Assembly (NCBI GenBank): GCA_001600695.1
Contig: BCKQ01000007.1
Coordinates: forward strand, 743,607-807,606
Origin: Ascoidea asiatica
Lineage: Eukaryota > Ascomycota > Saccharomycetes > Ascoideales > Ascoideaceae
Reading direction: 5' to 3'
Length of the DNA: 64,000 bases
A program made the translations under genes and the position numbers. Below the pieces are notes generated by a model, which saw only the letters and a program-made list of their open reading frames with translations, was not told where the DNA came from and did not search any database. Positions 12,350 to 22,900 of this stretch are shown piece after piece (the first letter of the stretch is position 1; each line of letters starts with the position of its first letter).

Positions 12350-12573
12350 AATTAAATTAGGCTCAACAAGCCTTTGTGTGGCTACTGAAGTTTTAGCTAG
12401 TCAAGTAGTCTTTATAACATGTGACATCTGTTAGAGGAGTCACAGGATCCGCTAAAACACTCTCGGTTTATGTTTAGATAACTATTTTAGTGGTCAATCT
12501 TCCAAGATAAAACTTAGTCATATTCTTAGCAGTTTTGTAGTTAGTAAGACAAAATATACTAATACTTTTTAAT
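12350..12573 (+). repeat. 3' LTR of copia family 1 copy 1
   Basis: 224 bp, direct repeat of 3838-4061 but strongly diverged from it. It follows the polypurine tract TGGAGGTG and is followed by AAACC. Confidence 0.85.
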
Positions 12574-13995
12574 AAACCAAACTAATTGAATTGCGCTAAA
12601 CATGGCTTCGTGCGGCTAATGTCACTAAACGCTACATTCATTAATTAAGGTTAAATACGCCACCGTTTGGATATTGCAACTAACCATGACAAACTAAAGG
12701 GCAATTTGTAAATGGAACAAAAAGGATGTTTCTGGCATCAACGATAAGTCTTTTACCCACTTGATAGATTTTAATTTTGTTTAAAAAACTAAATTGTAGA
12801 CAGCTATGGATACTGATAAAAACCGGAGGTATACTGTCCGTCCTTCTATGCCGTTTATTTATTCCCGTTTTGTCATATAAGGAAGATAGTTTACATATAT
12901 TAAAATTCAATATTATAAATATAGTTAATCCTTCTGGTTCAAAAATATAAAAAAAAAAAAAAAAAAAATTATAGAAAAATAAACTAATTTATTTAAATTT
13001 AATTTTTTAAAATCAGCAAAACAATATCAATTTTGTTTAACAAAGATAGAAAAAACAAAAAACTGATTTCTAAAAGTATATAGAAGAAAAATAAAAATTA
13101 AATAAAAGCATCAAATTAAACAAATATAAAAATCAAGGTTGGTAAAGCTCACTTGAAGTTCCATCTTTATTGTAAAAAGCATAAACAATCTGAGTCTAAC
13201 GGTCTTAATTTCTTGTTGAAGTAACGAGGTCTTCTCTTTAACTGGTTAGGGAACTGTTTTAGAATTTGTAATTGATATATAATGAAAGGAATGGGAGAAA
13301 TTCATCTGATGCTCTTTTAAAAAGTTTTTCAATTTTCAGTTTCCAATGGAAACTCAATTCTGAACTTCACTAAATTGTATCGTACCATGATATTGGTGTT
13401 ATAATTTTCCCATCTATTTTGCAATTCTAACATACTGATTTCTGTTCACCAAAAAATTTAATTGCATCGGCTGAGAGATTATTAATTTGGGGAATTGGAA
13501 CTGGTCTTCTATATGGCCTTTGATTATCTTTGATTCGCTATTTTGGTTTCAATCAGTACAACATCTTCTAAACGCTTATCTGCGATTGGTTGTTCTAACA
13601 CCAATATATAATGTAATGTAACTGGTGCTTGTTTGCCAGTAGGTTCGGAAGTAAAAAAAGTATTGATTTTGTAATTATGTTCAAATTAAAGGGGCAAATA
13701 AAAATAAAAGTTAGAAGGAAATAATTAAATCGCCTTTAGAAAAAACAGGCAATTTAAATACCATTCCAACTGGCATGATAAAAAATGAGGTAACGTTAAA
13801 CGGATCTCATTTTAGACAGCTTGCCTTAAGTACATAAAGACAATGTAAATATTATTTGTTCACCACAAATATCGAACTTTCATGGATGTGTAAGAATCCT
13901 AAAAAACTATTATAATAAACCGTCAATGCCAATGTCACCTAATTAGATAAAAAGCGACAATTCAAATGAAAAATATTTTTATTGTTACATTAATA
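12574..13995. other. Spacer between copia copy 1 and the gypsy element; faint - strand coding remnant
   Basis: No intact gene. A 20-base A run lies at 12949-12968. On the - strand at about 13700-13400, short in-frame stretches such as RPYRRPVPIPQINNLSADAI read like protein. They are broken by stops and I cannot name them. The rest shows nothing. Confidence 0.4.
12949..12968. repeat. Homopolymer A20
   Basis: Twenty consecutive A residues, read directly. Possibly an old poly(A) insertion scar, but no flanking duplication was identified. Confidence 0.8.
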
Positions 13996-15455
13996 TGTGG
14001 ATGTAATTGGGTGAGATTCATATTGAGCGTGTCTTGCTCAAGTAAAAGATTTTTCTTTTTCCTGAGGGTGAGATCACGTTGAACTAAAACAATACTTTGT
14101 TTTAGGAGTCTCACTTGAAAACAGTTTGTAGTTACTTTTTCACTAGTGAAGACGTTTCAAACTACTCACTAAAGCTCTTCGAAGCAAGAGGTTTCAGAAA
14201 ACATTGTTTTTCTGGAAATATACCGAATTGGTAGAGTAGGTAGCTATCAAAAACTCTGTATCGACGGGTTATTCGCGAAGTATCCTCTAGGAGGCTTATA
14301 GCACGGGTTGCTTTGTGCACCGTCTGCTACCGAGTTTTGAGGGTTGCACAGAAAAACATAAAACACCCCATTCCCCTCTATTGGAAATTGCTTGGAATAG
14401 GAAGGAAAGTATTATTCATTTTTTAAGTGATAAAATTCATTGGATTACCCATACTGGTCATGTCAGCATGCGGATACATATCCGTCCTTATGCCAAAAAA
14501 AAAAACTTTTCAAAAAAGCACTATCAAATGACTTCCGACGCATGTGTCTGACTTTAGTCCCGAAAGCTGTAATTGAATGCAGTTCAGTCGAAAAAAAAAA
14601 TTTATCAGTAAAAGGTATGTAATTCAAATCTCCGCAATTGCGAATTAAAAGATAAAATATATAAAAGGAAAATAAACATTTATGAGAGGTCACTACCCTA
14701 ATTATATCGGTGGCAAAAATGAGGGTAACCCATATTAACAATAAATTTGTAAAATTAGCATCCAAAAGTTCACTGCCACACTTCGGAAAAGCAGTACAAT
14801 AACGTTCTGATCTAAAACAGAGTAAGTCATTCTGCAAACAAACAAGAAGATTAGAGTACATTCTGCACGTAGACGGAATATCGCAAAAAAATAACAGATG
14901 CGGGCAGCGCGCCGTTAGGTGCACTCCAGATTTTGGAACCGAATTCTAAGAACGCGATAGAACATAGGGTAAATAATCTAAGTATCAATGAAGATTTTAC
15001 AAATAGACGAGACTTTGTCTGTACACTTATAATCGTATAATAAGATGATTGACAATCAAATAGACCCACGATTATAACTCGAAGGGTCTTGAAAATTTAG
15101 GTAATCTTGATATATCGCCATTTAAAGGATTTTCATAATGATAGAAAGAACAAATTATATTGGAGGGTTCGTGTTCTGGAAAATGCTTTCTGGTATTTAC
15201 AATCTTTAAATTGATTTTGGAATGATTCTCTCTGTTTTTGTTTAGCGGTTCAATTTGTGAGACTCTAGATTTAGTCTTTGCTGGATCCTTGGGAGCTGTT
15301 GGTTGTCTTGCAAGGCTAGGATTTAAGTGCTTGAACCCGTCCACAGGCCGAACGCTACAAACTAAGGTCAGAATTCATATTTAGACTATCTGGACCTATA
15401 TTAAATAAATACGGCGATCAAAACGAGGTCCAATTCCGAGGAAAGATGGAAATAA
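13996..15455 (-). repeat. Left (3') LTR of gypsy family C
   Basis: Aligns with the right copy in blocks: 14254-14298 with 27591-27630, and 14741-14775 with 27965-27990. It also aligns, inverted, with 48250-48763. Left end set at TGTGGATGTAATTGGG, opposite the TGTTG end of the inverted copy. The right end is approximate, where pol sequence begins at about 15460. Two 60-150-codon ORFs inside it are treated as chance. Confidence 0.55.
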
Positions 15456-15459
15456 AATT

Positions 15460-18250
15460 CAATTTGTTAGATTAAACCATTAAAATTTGCACATATACCA
15501 TTAGTCTGTGCGTGATATGCAGTGGTTGTGTGATATTTGATTCCTAAAGAGGCTAATTTTTCAATAACATTCTTCGGAACAAAACGAGAAGCATTATTGA
15601 TACTCATTTTTTTAATTCGGCCCAGGTTAGTGACTAAAGTTTGAGCTAAATCTAAAAAATGTAAGGAACCATTATCTTGTGTTGCAACGGCATACTTTTA
15701 GTATGTACGATAAGCAATTGCAATAATACAAAGTTTATTACCAGATGATGTGTGTTGAAAAAGACCAAAAAGGGTACCCCATCTTGTAAAAGCTGTTACA
15801 GAAAGAACTGTATTCGTGTTTTAGAGATACCTGAGCCGTCTTTATCGTATGACAATGAGGAGAAACTCTAATAAAACCTTAAAATAATTGACTACTATCG
15901 AGATGTAAGTATTTTCGTTCACAATCTTTTCTAAATTTCCAATGCAACAATGAGCATTTCAAAGATGAACTTTTTCAGTGACTTCCTTAAAGACTTCTTC
16001 ACTGAAAACAGTAGCTAAGTGATCTTTAATTCTAATAAGAAGTTGAATATCCTGAAAAATAACGTTAGCAACGATAAATTTAGAATTCCCATATTTTAGG
16101 AATTTCTTTACGTTGAAAAAAACTTTTTAATTAATAAGATCAACTTCAGACAAACCCTCAATTGGTTTGATGCGTTTGATTTGACTATCAGTTTCAACAA
16201 CTTGCTGAGTTTCCAGTAATGTCCGATTTGCTTTTTCATCTGCCAAATTAGCGCTTCTTGATAAGAAATCAGGAATAACATGTTGTTTTCTAGGGTTATA
16301 TTGAATATCAATTTCATTATATTCAATGATTTCAATAAATTTTGTAATTCTTCTTGCTGGATTAGATTTAGTTCTAAAATATTAAAAAGATTCATTATCA
16401 GTTCTTATAATAATTTTGCATCCTTGAATGTCTGTTTTACAAATGAATCAATGAATGAACAACCGACAAATATTCTCTCTCTTGAGCAGAATACTTTTGT
16501 TGTGCTTTGGAAAATTTTCTTGATTCAAAAGCAATACAATACAATCGATATTTTCGACTGTTCTCATTTGCATATGGTTAGAGTAACACGCAGCGAAAGC
16601 CAAGTCAGAAGTATCGGGTTCTAAAATGACAACTCTTTCAGGATCAAATGGCTTTAAAATAGGAGCAGTAGTTACTGTATTTTCATTGATGGGAAGCATT
16701 CAGTCAGAGAAGGATTCAATTCAGTTTTTATTCTTTGTTTAGGATAGTATACCAATAAATCAGTAAAGGGGGGGGCATCTGTTGAGAGAAATACTGGGTA
16801 AATTTTCTATCATATGAACATAGATTAGGAAAGCCTCTTATATCAGTAATTGAATCTGTTAAAGGCTAATTTCAGATTTTCTTAATTTTTGTACGAACGG
16901 TTTAGCTTCCTTCTGAAGAAAGAATATCTCCTAAGAATTTGAGTTCCTTTCAAAAGAATTTAGACTTCTTGACATTTAATTGAAGTGTTTCTTTTTCAAG
17001 TTGACTAAGGATCTCATTCATTTGAATGATATGATCAGCGTTTTTATGGCGGTAAACTTTATCATGTAGATAAACAATAACTTAAGTTAAATGGCCTAAA
17101 AGTTTCATGATAAATCATTGAGAGGTATAAGTGCCATTGAATAAGCCAAAAGGCAGTACATTGAATTGATAATGCCTGATTGGAAGAAATCGCTGGTTTG
17201 AGTTTACTATCATTATTTAAAGAAATTTGCTAGAGGACAATATTTCATATCTAAGCAAGTGAAGTATTTAGCCCATTGAGTGTGTTTAACCAAATATTAA
17301 TAGCAGCCAAATTAAAATAATATCTAACATTAATAGCATTTACTTTCCTATAATGAACACAAAGTCAATAAGTTCTATCATCTTTTGGAACAAGAACTAA
17401 AGGAAAGTTCCAACTACTTTTAGTTTTATAAATTAATTCAGCTTCTAAGTTTGATTAAACAAGTTCATCAATGAATTTTTGTGGAAGAGGACTATAGTGG
17501 TAACTTCCAATATAGAATGGTGTTTCTGATGTTGTTTCAATAGTGAGCTTGAACAGTATTTCTTAAGGTAACCTTGGAGCTGAAATTTAATCATTGAAGT
17601 ACGGAATTTTCCTAAGGTCAACCTCTTGTTCCTTATCCGGTATCGATGCTGAAAAATAAAATCTTCCTAGTTCATCAATGTTCACCCGATTCAAACTACA
17701 GTTTTCAGAATCATTAGAAAACATAAGGGAAAGTTTATCATAATTTTTTGCTCAAAACGTATGGTCGTAGAAAAATCTACTGTCAATAGGAGTATGGAAA
17801 GCTTTTATTGAACTTCCTGTCAAACAGAACACTTAATGTCAGGTAAAGCAAAGTTTGCAATAAATAATCGTAAAAAGACATCATTCTTGACTATCATTGC
17901 CCCTGTAAAGCCACGAACTGTTGGAGGGTTGCGCTCTAGCCATTTTGTTTCCAATCCTTTTAAAGATGATTCAAAAGATAGGTAAATTCAGCAGCAGTTC
18001 CAAAAAGAATTGTCATCGTTTTATCATTAATAGTAGAATTTAAGTTTCTATTAGAAAAGTTTGTGTTATTGGAGTTAATTGATCTAAAATGCTCATCTTC
18101 AAGAAAGGATTCCGAGGTGACTTCCTGCTCTGATTTTTCAAATGGGTGTTTTGTACTCCTTCTACCGCAATTCTGTAACTAGATTTTTTGTCATATCTCT
18201 TTTTGTATCTATAATTGGGATAGACTTTTGATTTTCTATTTGCGGCTTCA
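15460..18250 (-). pseudogene. Ty3/gypsy pol remnant: protease, RT, RNase H, integrase
   Basis: Read on the - strand. Near 18030 the protease motif has decayed to FGTAAEFTYLS, the usual Asp being gone. RT shows FPLVLVPKDDRTY (about 17420-17370) and the catalytic box as YLHD at 17072-17061, where YLDD is expected, followed by the usual H-II-M-L block and FLGDIL. RNase H is recognisable only in patches between 16950 and 16200. Integrase ends with HTTTAYHAQTNG at 15536-15498, close to the canonical AYHPQTNG. The usual C-terminal ~300 residues are absent, so the 3' end of pol is truncated against the LTR. It cannot make protein. Confidence 0.75.
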
Positions 18251-18838
18251 GTTTCAGCAATTGTTGGCTATTTTATACGCCAGATACAACTATTTCTGAA
18301 ATGTGCTGGGAGATTAGAGAAATAACAAGGATTGTTTGGGGAACGAATTGCATTGAAGTTTTCCTTTCAATTCGCAAGATTAGTTGTTTCAAGATCAATG
18401 AACTCATAGATCTCATTGTCAATAATAACTTCATTTGAAAGAGCTGTAAAAACATCTCTTGACATGAACAAGTTTAGTAGTTTGTGGAACAGTTCAATAG
18501 TTGTTTTGGATGGAAATTTCGTTTCCAACCGAATTTGATGAGGAAATTCATTTCTAATTTCAGAAATGATTGTTAGTATCATGTAAGCACTAGAAACAAT
18601 ATTTAAAAGAAGACCTTCATAACAAATTTTAGATCGTGTAATATAATCAAGAACTTTTTCTTTTTCAGAGGGTTTAATTTCTTTGAGTTGTTCAATGAAA
18701 GTCCTATAATTTTGAAATGGGCCTATTGGTCGGAGAAGGACGGCAGAGGCTGCAGGACAAGAAGTACTTCTTAAACGATTTCTTGCAATACTTCTAATAA
18801 AATTAAACCATTCTAAATTCATACATTCTGGAATATAG
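18251..18838 (-). pseudogene. gypsy gag remnant, C-terminal piece
   Basis: Holds a 151-codon open stretch (18822-18367) beginning NLEWFNFIRSIARN, then a decayed CCHC finger CYFSNLPAHFRNSC just downstream (about 18320-18280), with Ser for the second Cys. This is the nucleocapsid end of gag, leading straight into the protease remnant. The gag frame continues upstream at 19866 after solo LTR B1 and one TATAG are ignored. Confidence 0.65.
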
Positions 18839-19865
18839 GTTCAGGATTTCCAAGTACAGCCAGGTGACCGGTATACTCTACTGGCACAGGCCTGGCGCTA
18901 TCAATTTGGCCGACAGCAATAGTAGTGCAAGCCTTGGTGATAAAACCCTTGTACCTGTGATGCCTACCGGAAAAGGAAGGAATACCCCTGGGGATACAGA
19001 GTCGGCGATAGTAATATGTCCAAACCTTACAATGGATGTTAGTAATCACATTTTACGGGTTTACACGTTTGTATGTTAAACAAGTATTGGGAGCGGGGGC
19101 TTACGGGTTAACAGTGATTATGGATTGTCTGCTTCCATTTTAGTACATAGAGCATGGAGATGCTTGAACTATTCTCCAGCTACAATGTTCCATGACATTG
19201 GATAGATATACTCGCCGGCTACCAATTATCTAACAAGTTCCCTAATCATCAAGACCGTAACTTGATTGTCATACACACGAGTGATTCAGATATACGGAGA
19301 TCCCGGAGGGCTGGTTTCACGTTCCAATTTGTAATTATACAAAGGAATTATTAGTTCATATTTCTCTATGACGGATTAATATGTGGTTATCAACGACGTG
19401 AAGTCCTGTAATGGTTAACAGTTTTTGTCTAACAAGATGCTGTCTTTGGCTTGATTAGGGGAGATTGATTACTGAGTACGTACAAGAAGCTGATCATTAG
19501 TCCGACACCTAAATCTACAAAATGGAACAAAAAGTCGTCCTAGGTTCTATCAAACTGAAATTGTACTTGCACCTTATATCAGATTTTATGTGGACAATAC
19601 TGACTTGTGGACTGAGATTAAGAGATGTAATTTCAACGTGAAATATAAGAGGTAGGGACTGATATGTTCCTTGGGGTTGGGGTCCCTAATAGTAACCGTA
19701 CTGCTATACGTATGGAAAATACCCAGCACGAAATACGGGAGATATTTATTGCTGTTCAAGGTCCAAATTAATATAAATGGACCATAATTACTTTATTTTT
19801 ATATAATTTTTTATATATAGGTTATGGAGATAATTGAATAGTAGTAGTAATAATAATATTTAAAT
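18839..19865 (+). mobile_element. Solo LTR B1 (family B), 1027 bp
   Basis: Flanked on both sides by the perfect 5-bp duplication TATAG (18834-18838 and 19866-19870). Aligns end to end with 62744-63776 in the same orientation. Strong blocks include TAGTAGTGCAAGCC, GCTGGTTTCACGTTCCAATT and AAGGTCCAAATTAATA. The ends are decayed (GTTCAGG for TGTCAGG, TAAAT for CAACA). A TATA-like TTAATATAAA near the right end suggests + strand transcription. It interrupts the gypsy gag, whose frame resumes across it. No internal region, so it arose by LTR-LTR recombination. Confidence 0.88.
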
Positions 19866-20019
19866 TATAGATATGAAGATTTATATCCAATAAATCATAC
19901 CTTAACCTATACATTTTAAAGAAGTCTCAATAGATTGTAATTTTAAAATTAAGTTTCTATCATCTCTACCGTCAACAATTAAGTTTTCTTTTAATTTTGG
20001 TGGTTTGAATTACTATCCA
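19866..20019 (-). pseudogene. gypsy gag remnant, middle piece between two insertions
   Basis: About 150 bp left between solo LTR B1 and the family 2 copia element. On the - strand it reads KENLIVDGRDDRNLILKLQS and, near its left end, LDINLHIYIPEC. The latter runs in frame into the downstream gag piece when the LTR is ignored. Confidence 0.55.
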
Positions 20020-20256
20020 TGCCAATACCAGAGGCTCCCATAGTTCTTGTTGTCTGATACACTATTGAGACTCATTATGCTCAAACATGTGACCCGGATG
20101 ACTTTCAGTCGTTTCCGAGGACACTCGCACAGATGCGGATCCAGCTCAGGGTTGCCACAGAGAAAATCTTTATTGTCTCAGTCAAAAATAAAATAATGTC
20201 AATTGTTCTTCTCATTTATATTTTATATAGAGTTGAATTCATGTTTTTTTTCTTCA
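20020..20256 (+). repeat. 5' LTR of copia family 2
   Basis: Aligns with 26190-26419. Shared blocks include GTTTCCGAGGACA (interrupted), GAGAAAAT, AATTGTTCTTCT and TTATTTTATA, with conserved spacing. Ends set at TG...CA and approximate by a few bases. Confidence 0.7.
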
Positions 20257-21859
20257 GCCATATAAGGTTATTAGCCTACTGCTGCTCCAAAAAATGTAAA
20301 TCAGATTATCGTTAATTTAAATAGTATTAGAAATTAGCCTGTTTACTGTGTTTTATTTGTACATATTTTTGCAAATTTTGTAGTTAAAATTTAAAAAATA
20401 TTGGGGACATCAATAGTGATCTTGGGTAAAACTTACTTTACCTGTATGAGGTGTTTATCGTTACAATTATTATTGTAGATTTTATTGCAATTTTAAAATG
20501 GTTCAAAAAGTTTAAGTATTTGGATATTTGTCTTTTAAAATTCTTCGATTTCATTTGAAATTACCTTTTATTTAGTACAAAATCCAAAGGCTAATCCATT
20601 CATAGTACTTTTGAAATTCAATCCAATTAATAACTGTTATACTACTAAACGTATTTTAATTCAATTTATATTTTCTAAATTAAAACATAATGCAATTCAA
20701 AATTTTAATCATCTTGGTGATCAATTCAATATCAATTGAAGTTGTTGATGTAAAAATAAGACTCCTACAAATGTTAATCATATTGGTGTTCAACTAAAAA
20801 TCGGTTTCAAATTATTAAACTAAAGATTACTCATCTACAAATGGTAATGGTAGCTGAGTTAAATGAAAAGACAACTAAAAATCTTTAAAAACAAACAATT
20901 CATCAATTGTTTATTAATTTCTTATTTAATTACTTTGGTTTTTCTTTAATACAATAAATTAAGTTAAAAACTAATTCTACCTTCAATTAGTTATCATTTC
21001 TTTTATTAGTCACTTTTAAAATTGGCAAAACTACAAATTTTATTAGACCCACAGGACTGGTAATTAATCTCTAGTGTATGAGCACCTTGGTTTTAATGTT
21101 TACAATAGTCACGGTCTATTCACCATCCACTGCTGGAAAGCCGCACAGTGGCAAATTGTTACTATATGGTTTTAATAATTGAAATAGTGTTATATGACAT
21201 TCTATATAAGAAGGTGATATCAGAGATTTCTTTAAAGAGATTTTTCTAAGTGTGGGTTGCCGAGTTTCAAAAGTATAGAAACTTAGTATGGTTAGGTTCC
21301 TATCTATTTCACTGGTCAAATAGAACTTTATGTGTGTAATTACTAATCACATTCCCTCACATATACCAGTGTGTCGTGTTTATTATTTGTCTACTAAGTG
21401 ATCAATTTTGTGTTATTCAGGATTAGAACTAACAATTTTGTCATGATTTTAATTCCAAAATAAAACAAACAAAACGTATAATGGTTTGATTTATTATCTA
21501 TCATCACATTTTGCAAAATAAAACAAAGCTGGTAATAACGGTGTTCACAACCCATAATTTCAGCTAGTTGTTGTATGACACTTTTTCATTGTTAAGAACC
21601 ATTTTGCTCGACTTTTAAAAATATTAAAATATTTTCCAAATCCAACTAAACTTAATCTAACCGGCCCGTTCAGTAATAATTTATTCACAATTCCGTGTTA
21701 ATTGATCTACCTAATTTTATTGTGTCACATAAAATTTTCAAAAACTGTTAATTCAATTTATCTTTCCAAATCTTAAGGAATTATCTTTGATATACTTATT
21801 TAGAAATCTTTCTTAATTATCTTCCTACTTTACTTTTAATGTTCAAATAGTTATTTTTC
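20257..21859 (+). other. Leader of the copia family 2 element, no gene
   Basis: About 1.6 kb of AT-rich sequence between LTR and gag. ORFs of 60-70 codons on both strands have no recognisable features. Nothing else supported. Confidence 0.4.
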
Positions 21860-22900
21860 ATGCCTGGTCAATATTATCCTATTGAATCTTTTTATGATTA
21901 ATTTGCGAATGCAAATGCTTCTTCAACTTCTGTGCTCCAACTGTTATCAATTATAATCAAACTCGTTTAGATCCTATCAATTTTATTCAAACTAGATTGA
22001 TTGTGTGATGATACTTGTGATTTTCAACTTAAAGATTCTAATTCTGATATCAATGTTATTACCCAAATATTACTCAGTGTCTTAGTACAATTCAAATGAT
22101 TTAGTATGTGTTTATAATACAATTGTTCTAAATCATTTTTCGTTAGACTCTGATCAAACTTATTGGGTTACAAGTGATTTCTCTCGATCTTATTGAAAGG
22201 TTTATTATGATACTGTTTCAAGTATTGTTTCTGGATGGTTAACTATTAGGGTCCTCAAAAATATATATATTCCAGAAGACATTCAAAGTTCTCCTAAAAG
22301 CGTTTTCAATTATGTTTCAACTCTTCAATCGTATGGTACCACTATTCAAAAAGCGATTGGTAGAATGAATGCTACAACTGAATATGCAAGTTATGCTTTA
22401 AGAGATATTTTCTTGAACTTCCAGATAAAGAAGATGAGTTCCCACAATTTTTCAATCCTGAACTAAATGCTTTGAGATCCCTTTATACAATTCCTAGACT
22501 TAATTATGAACTTTAAAAATATCCTCAACTTGCTATATCTTTACTAAAACCTTTTCTCCAACATTTTCATTCTGAGAAGAATATTAGTTTTTCAGAAGTA
22601 AGTGAAATTATTGTCAAAGATAAATTAACTCATGTAATTTATCCGGAAAAACATTTAGCAAATACTTTTCAATTGGGTCGTAAATATGGTTATTTTGATG
22701 ATACTGTTAAAGGTAATGATACTCCTTTTTCTAAAGATGAATCTTCTGTTGGTAAGAAATTTAAAGGTAACTCTAATAAGAAATCTTATTGCAAAAACTA
22801 CAAAGTACATCATCTATGGGGTGCACATATTGCTCGTAATGATGATACTCCTGGTAAAGATGCTTCCTCTTCTGGGGTGTGTTTTTAATAATTATCTTCC
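21860..22900 (+). pseudogene. gag remnant of copia family 2
   Basis: Begins at an ATG at about 21860 and runs through several frames. At 22780-22830 a decayed CCHC knuckle reads YCKNYKVHHLWGAH, with Tyr for the second Cys. It leads directly into the protease remnant, as expected for a gag-pol polyprotein. Not translatable. Confidence 0.6.

Larger units (their letters stand above)
3838..12573 (+). mobile_element. Copia family 1, copy 1: old, dead LTR retrotransposon
   Basis: A Ty1/copia-type element of 8.7 kb, bounded by two 224-bp LTRs in the same orientation. The order is LTR, about 1.57 kb leader, gag, truncated pol (integrase, RT, RNase H), 3' untranslated part, PPT, LTR. It aligns along its length with the copy at 32005-41987 but lacks about 1.8 kb there (end of gag, protease) and carries stops or frameshifts in nearly every segment. 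Its two LTRs differ at very roughly 45-50 of 224 positions by eye, so it is much older than copy 2. The flanking 5-mers AGGCC and AAACC match at 3 of 5, a possible decayed target duplication. It sits next to PIS1. Confidence 0.88.

Noticed and set aside
14225-14660. tRNA-like fragments (TGGTAGAGTAGG, AATTCAAATCTC)
   Set aside because: A-box and B-box-like words are not in the right spacing or frame for a cloverleaf, and they fall in an LTR. No tRNA gene was found in the window.
14463-14924. 153-codon - strand ORF
   Set aside because: Lies wholly in the left gypsy LTR; no protein motif, and the frame is not kept in the right LTR.
16280-16624. 114-codon + strand ORF
   Set aside because: Antisense to the gypsy pol remnant (RNase H region).
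18819-19079. ORFs of 71 and 76 codons on both strands
   Set aside because: Inside or across the edge of solo LTR B1.
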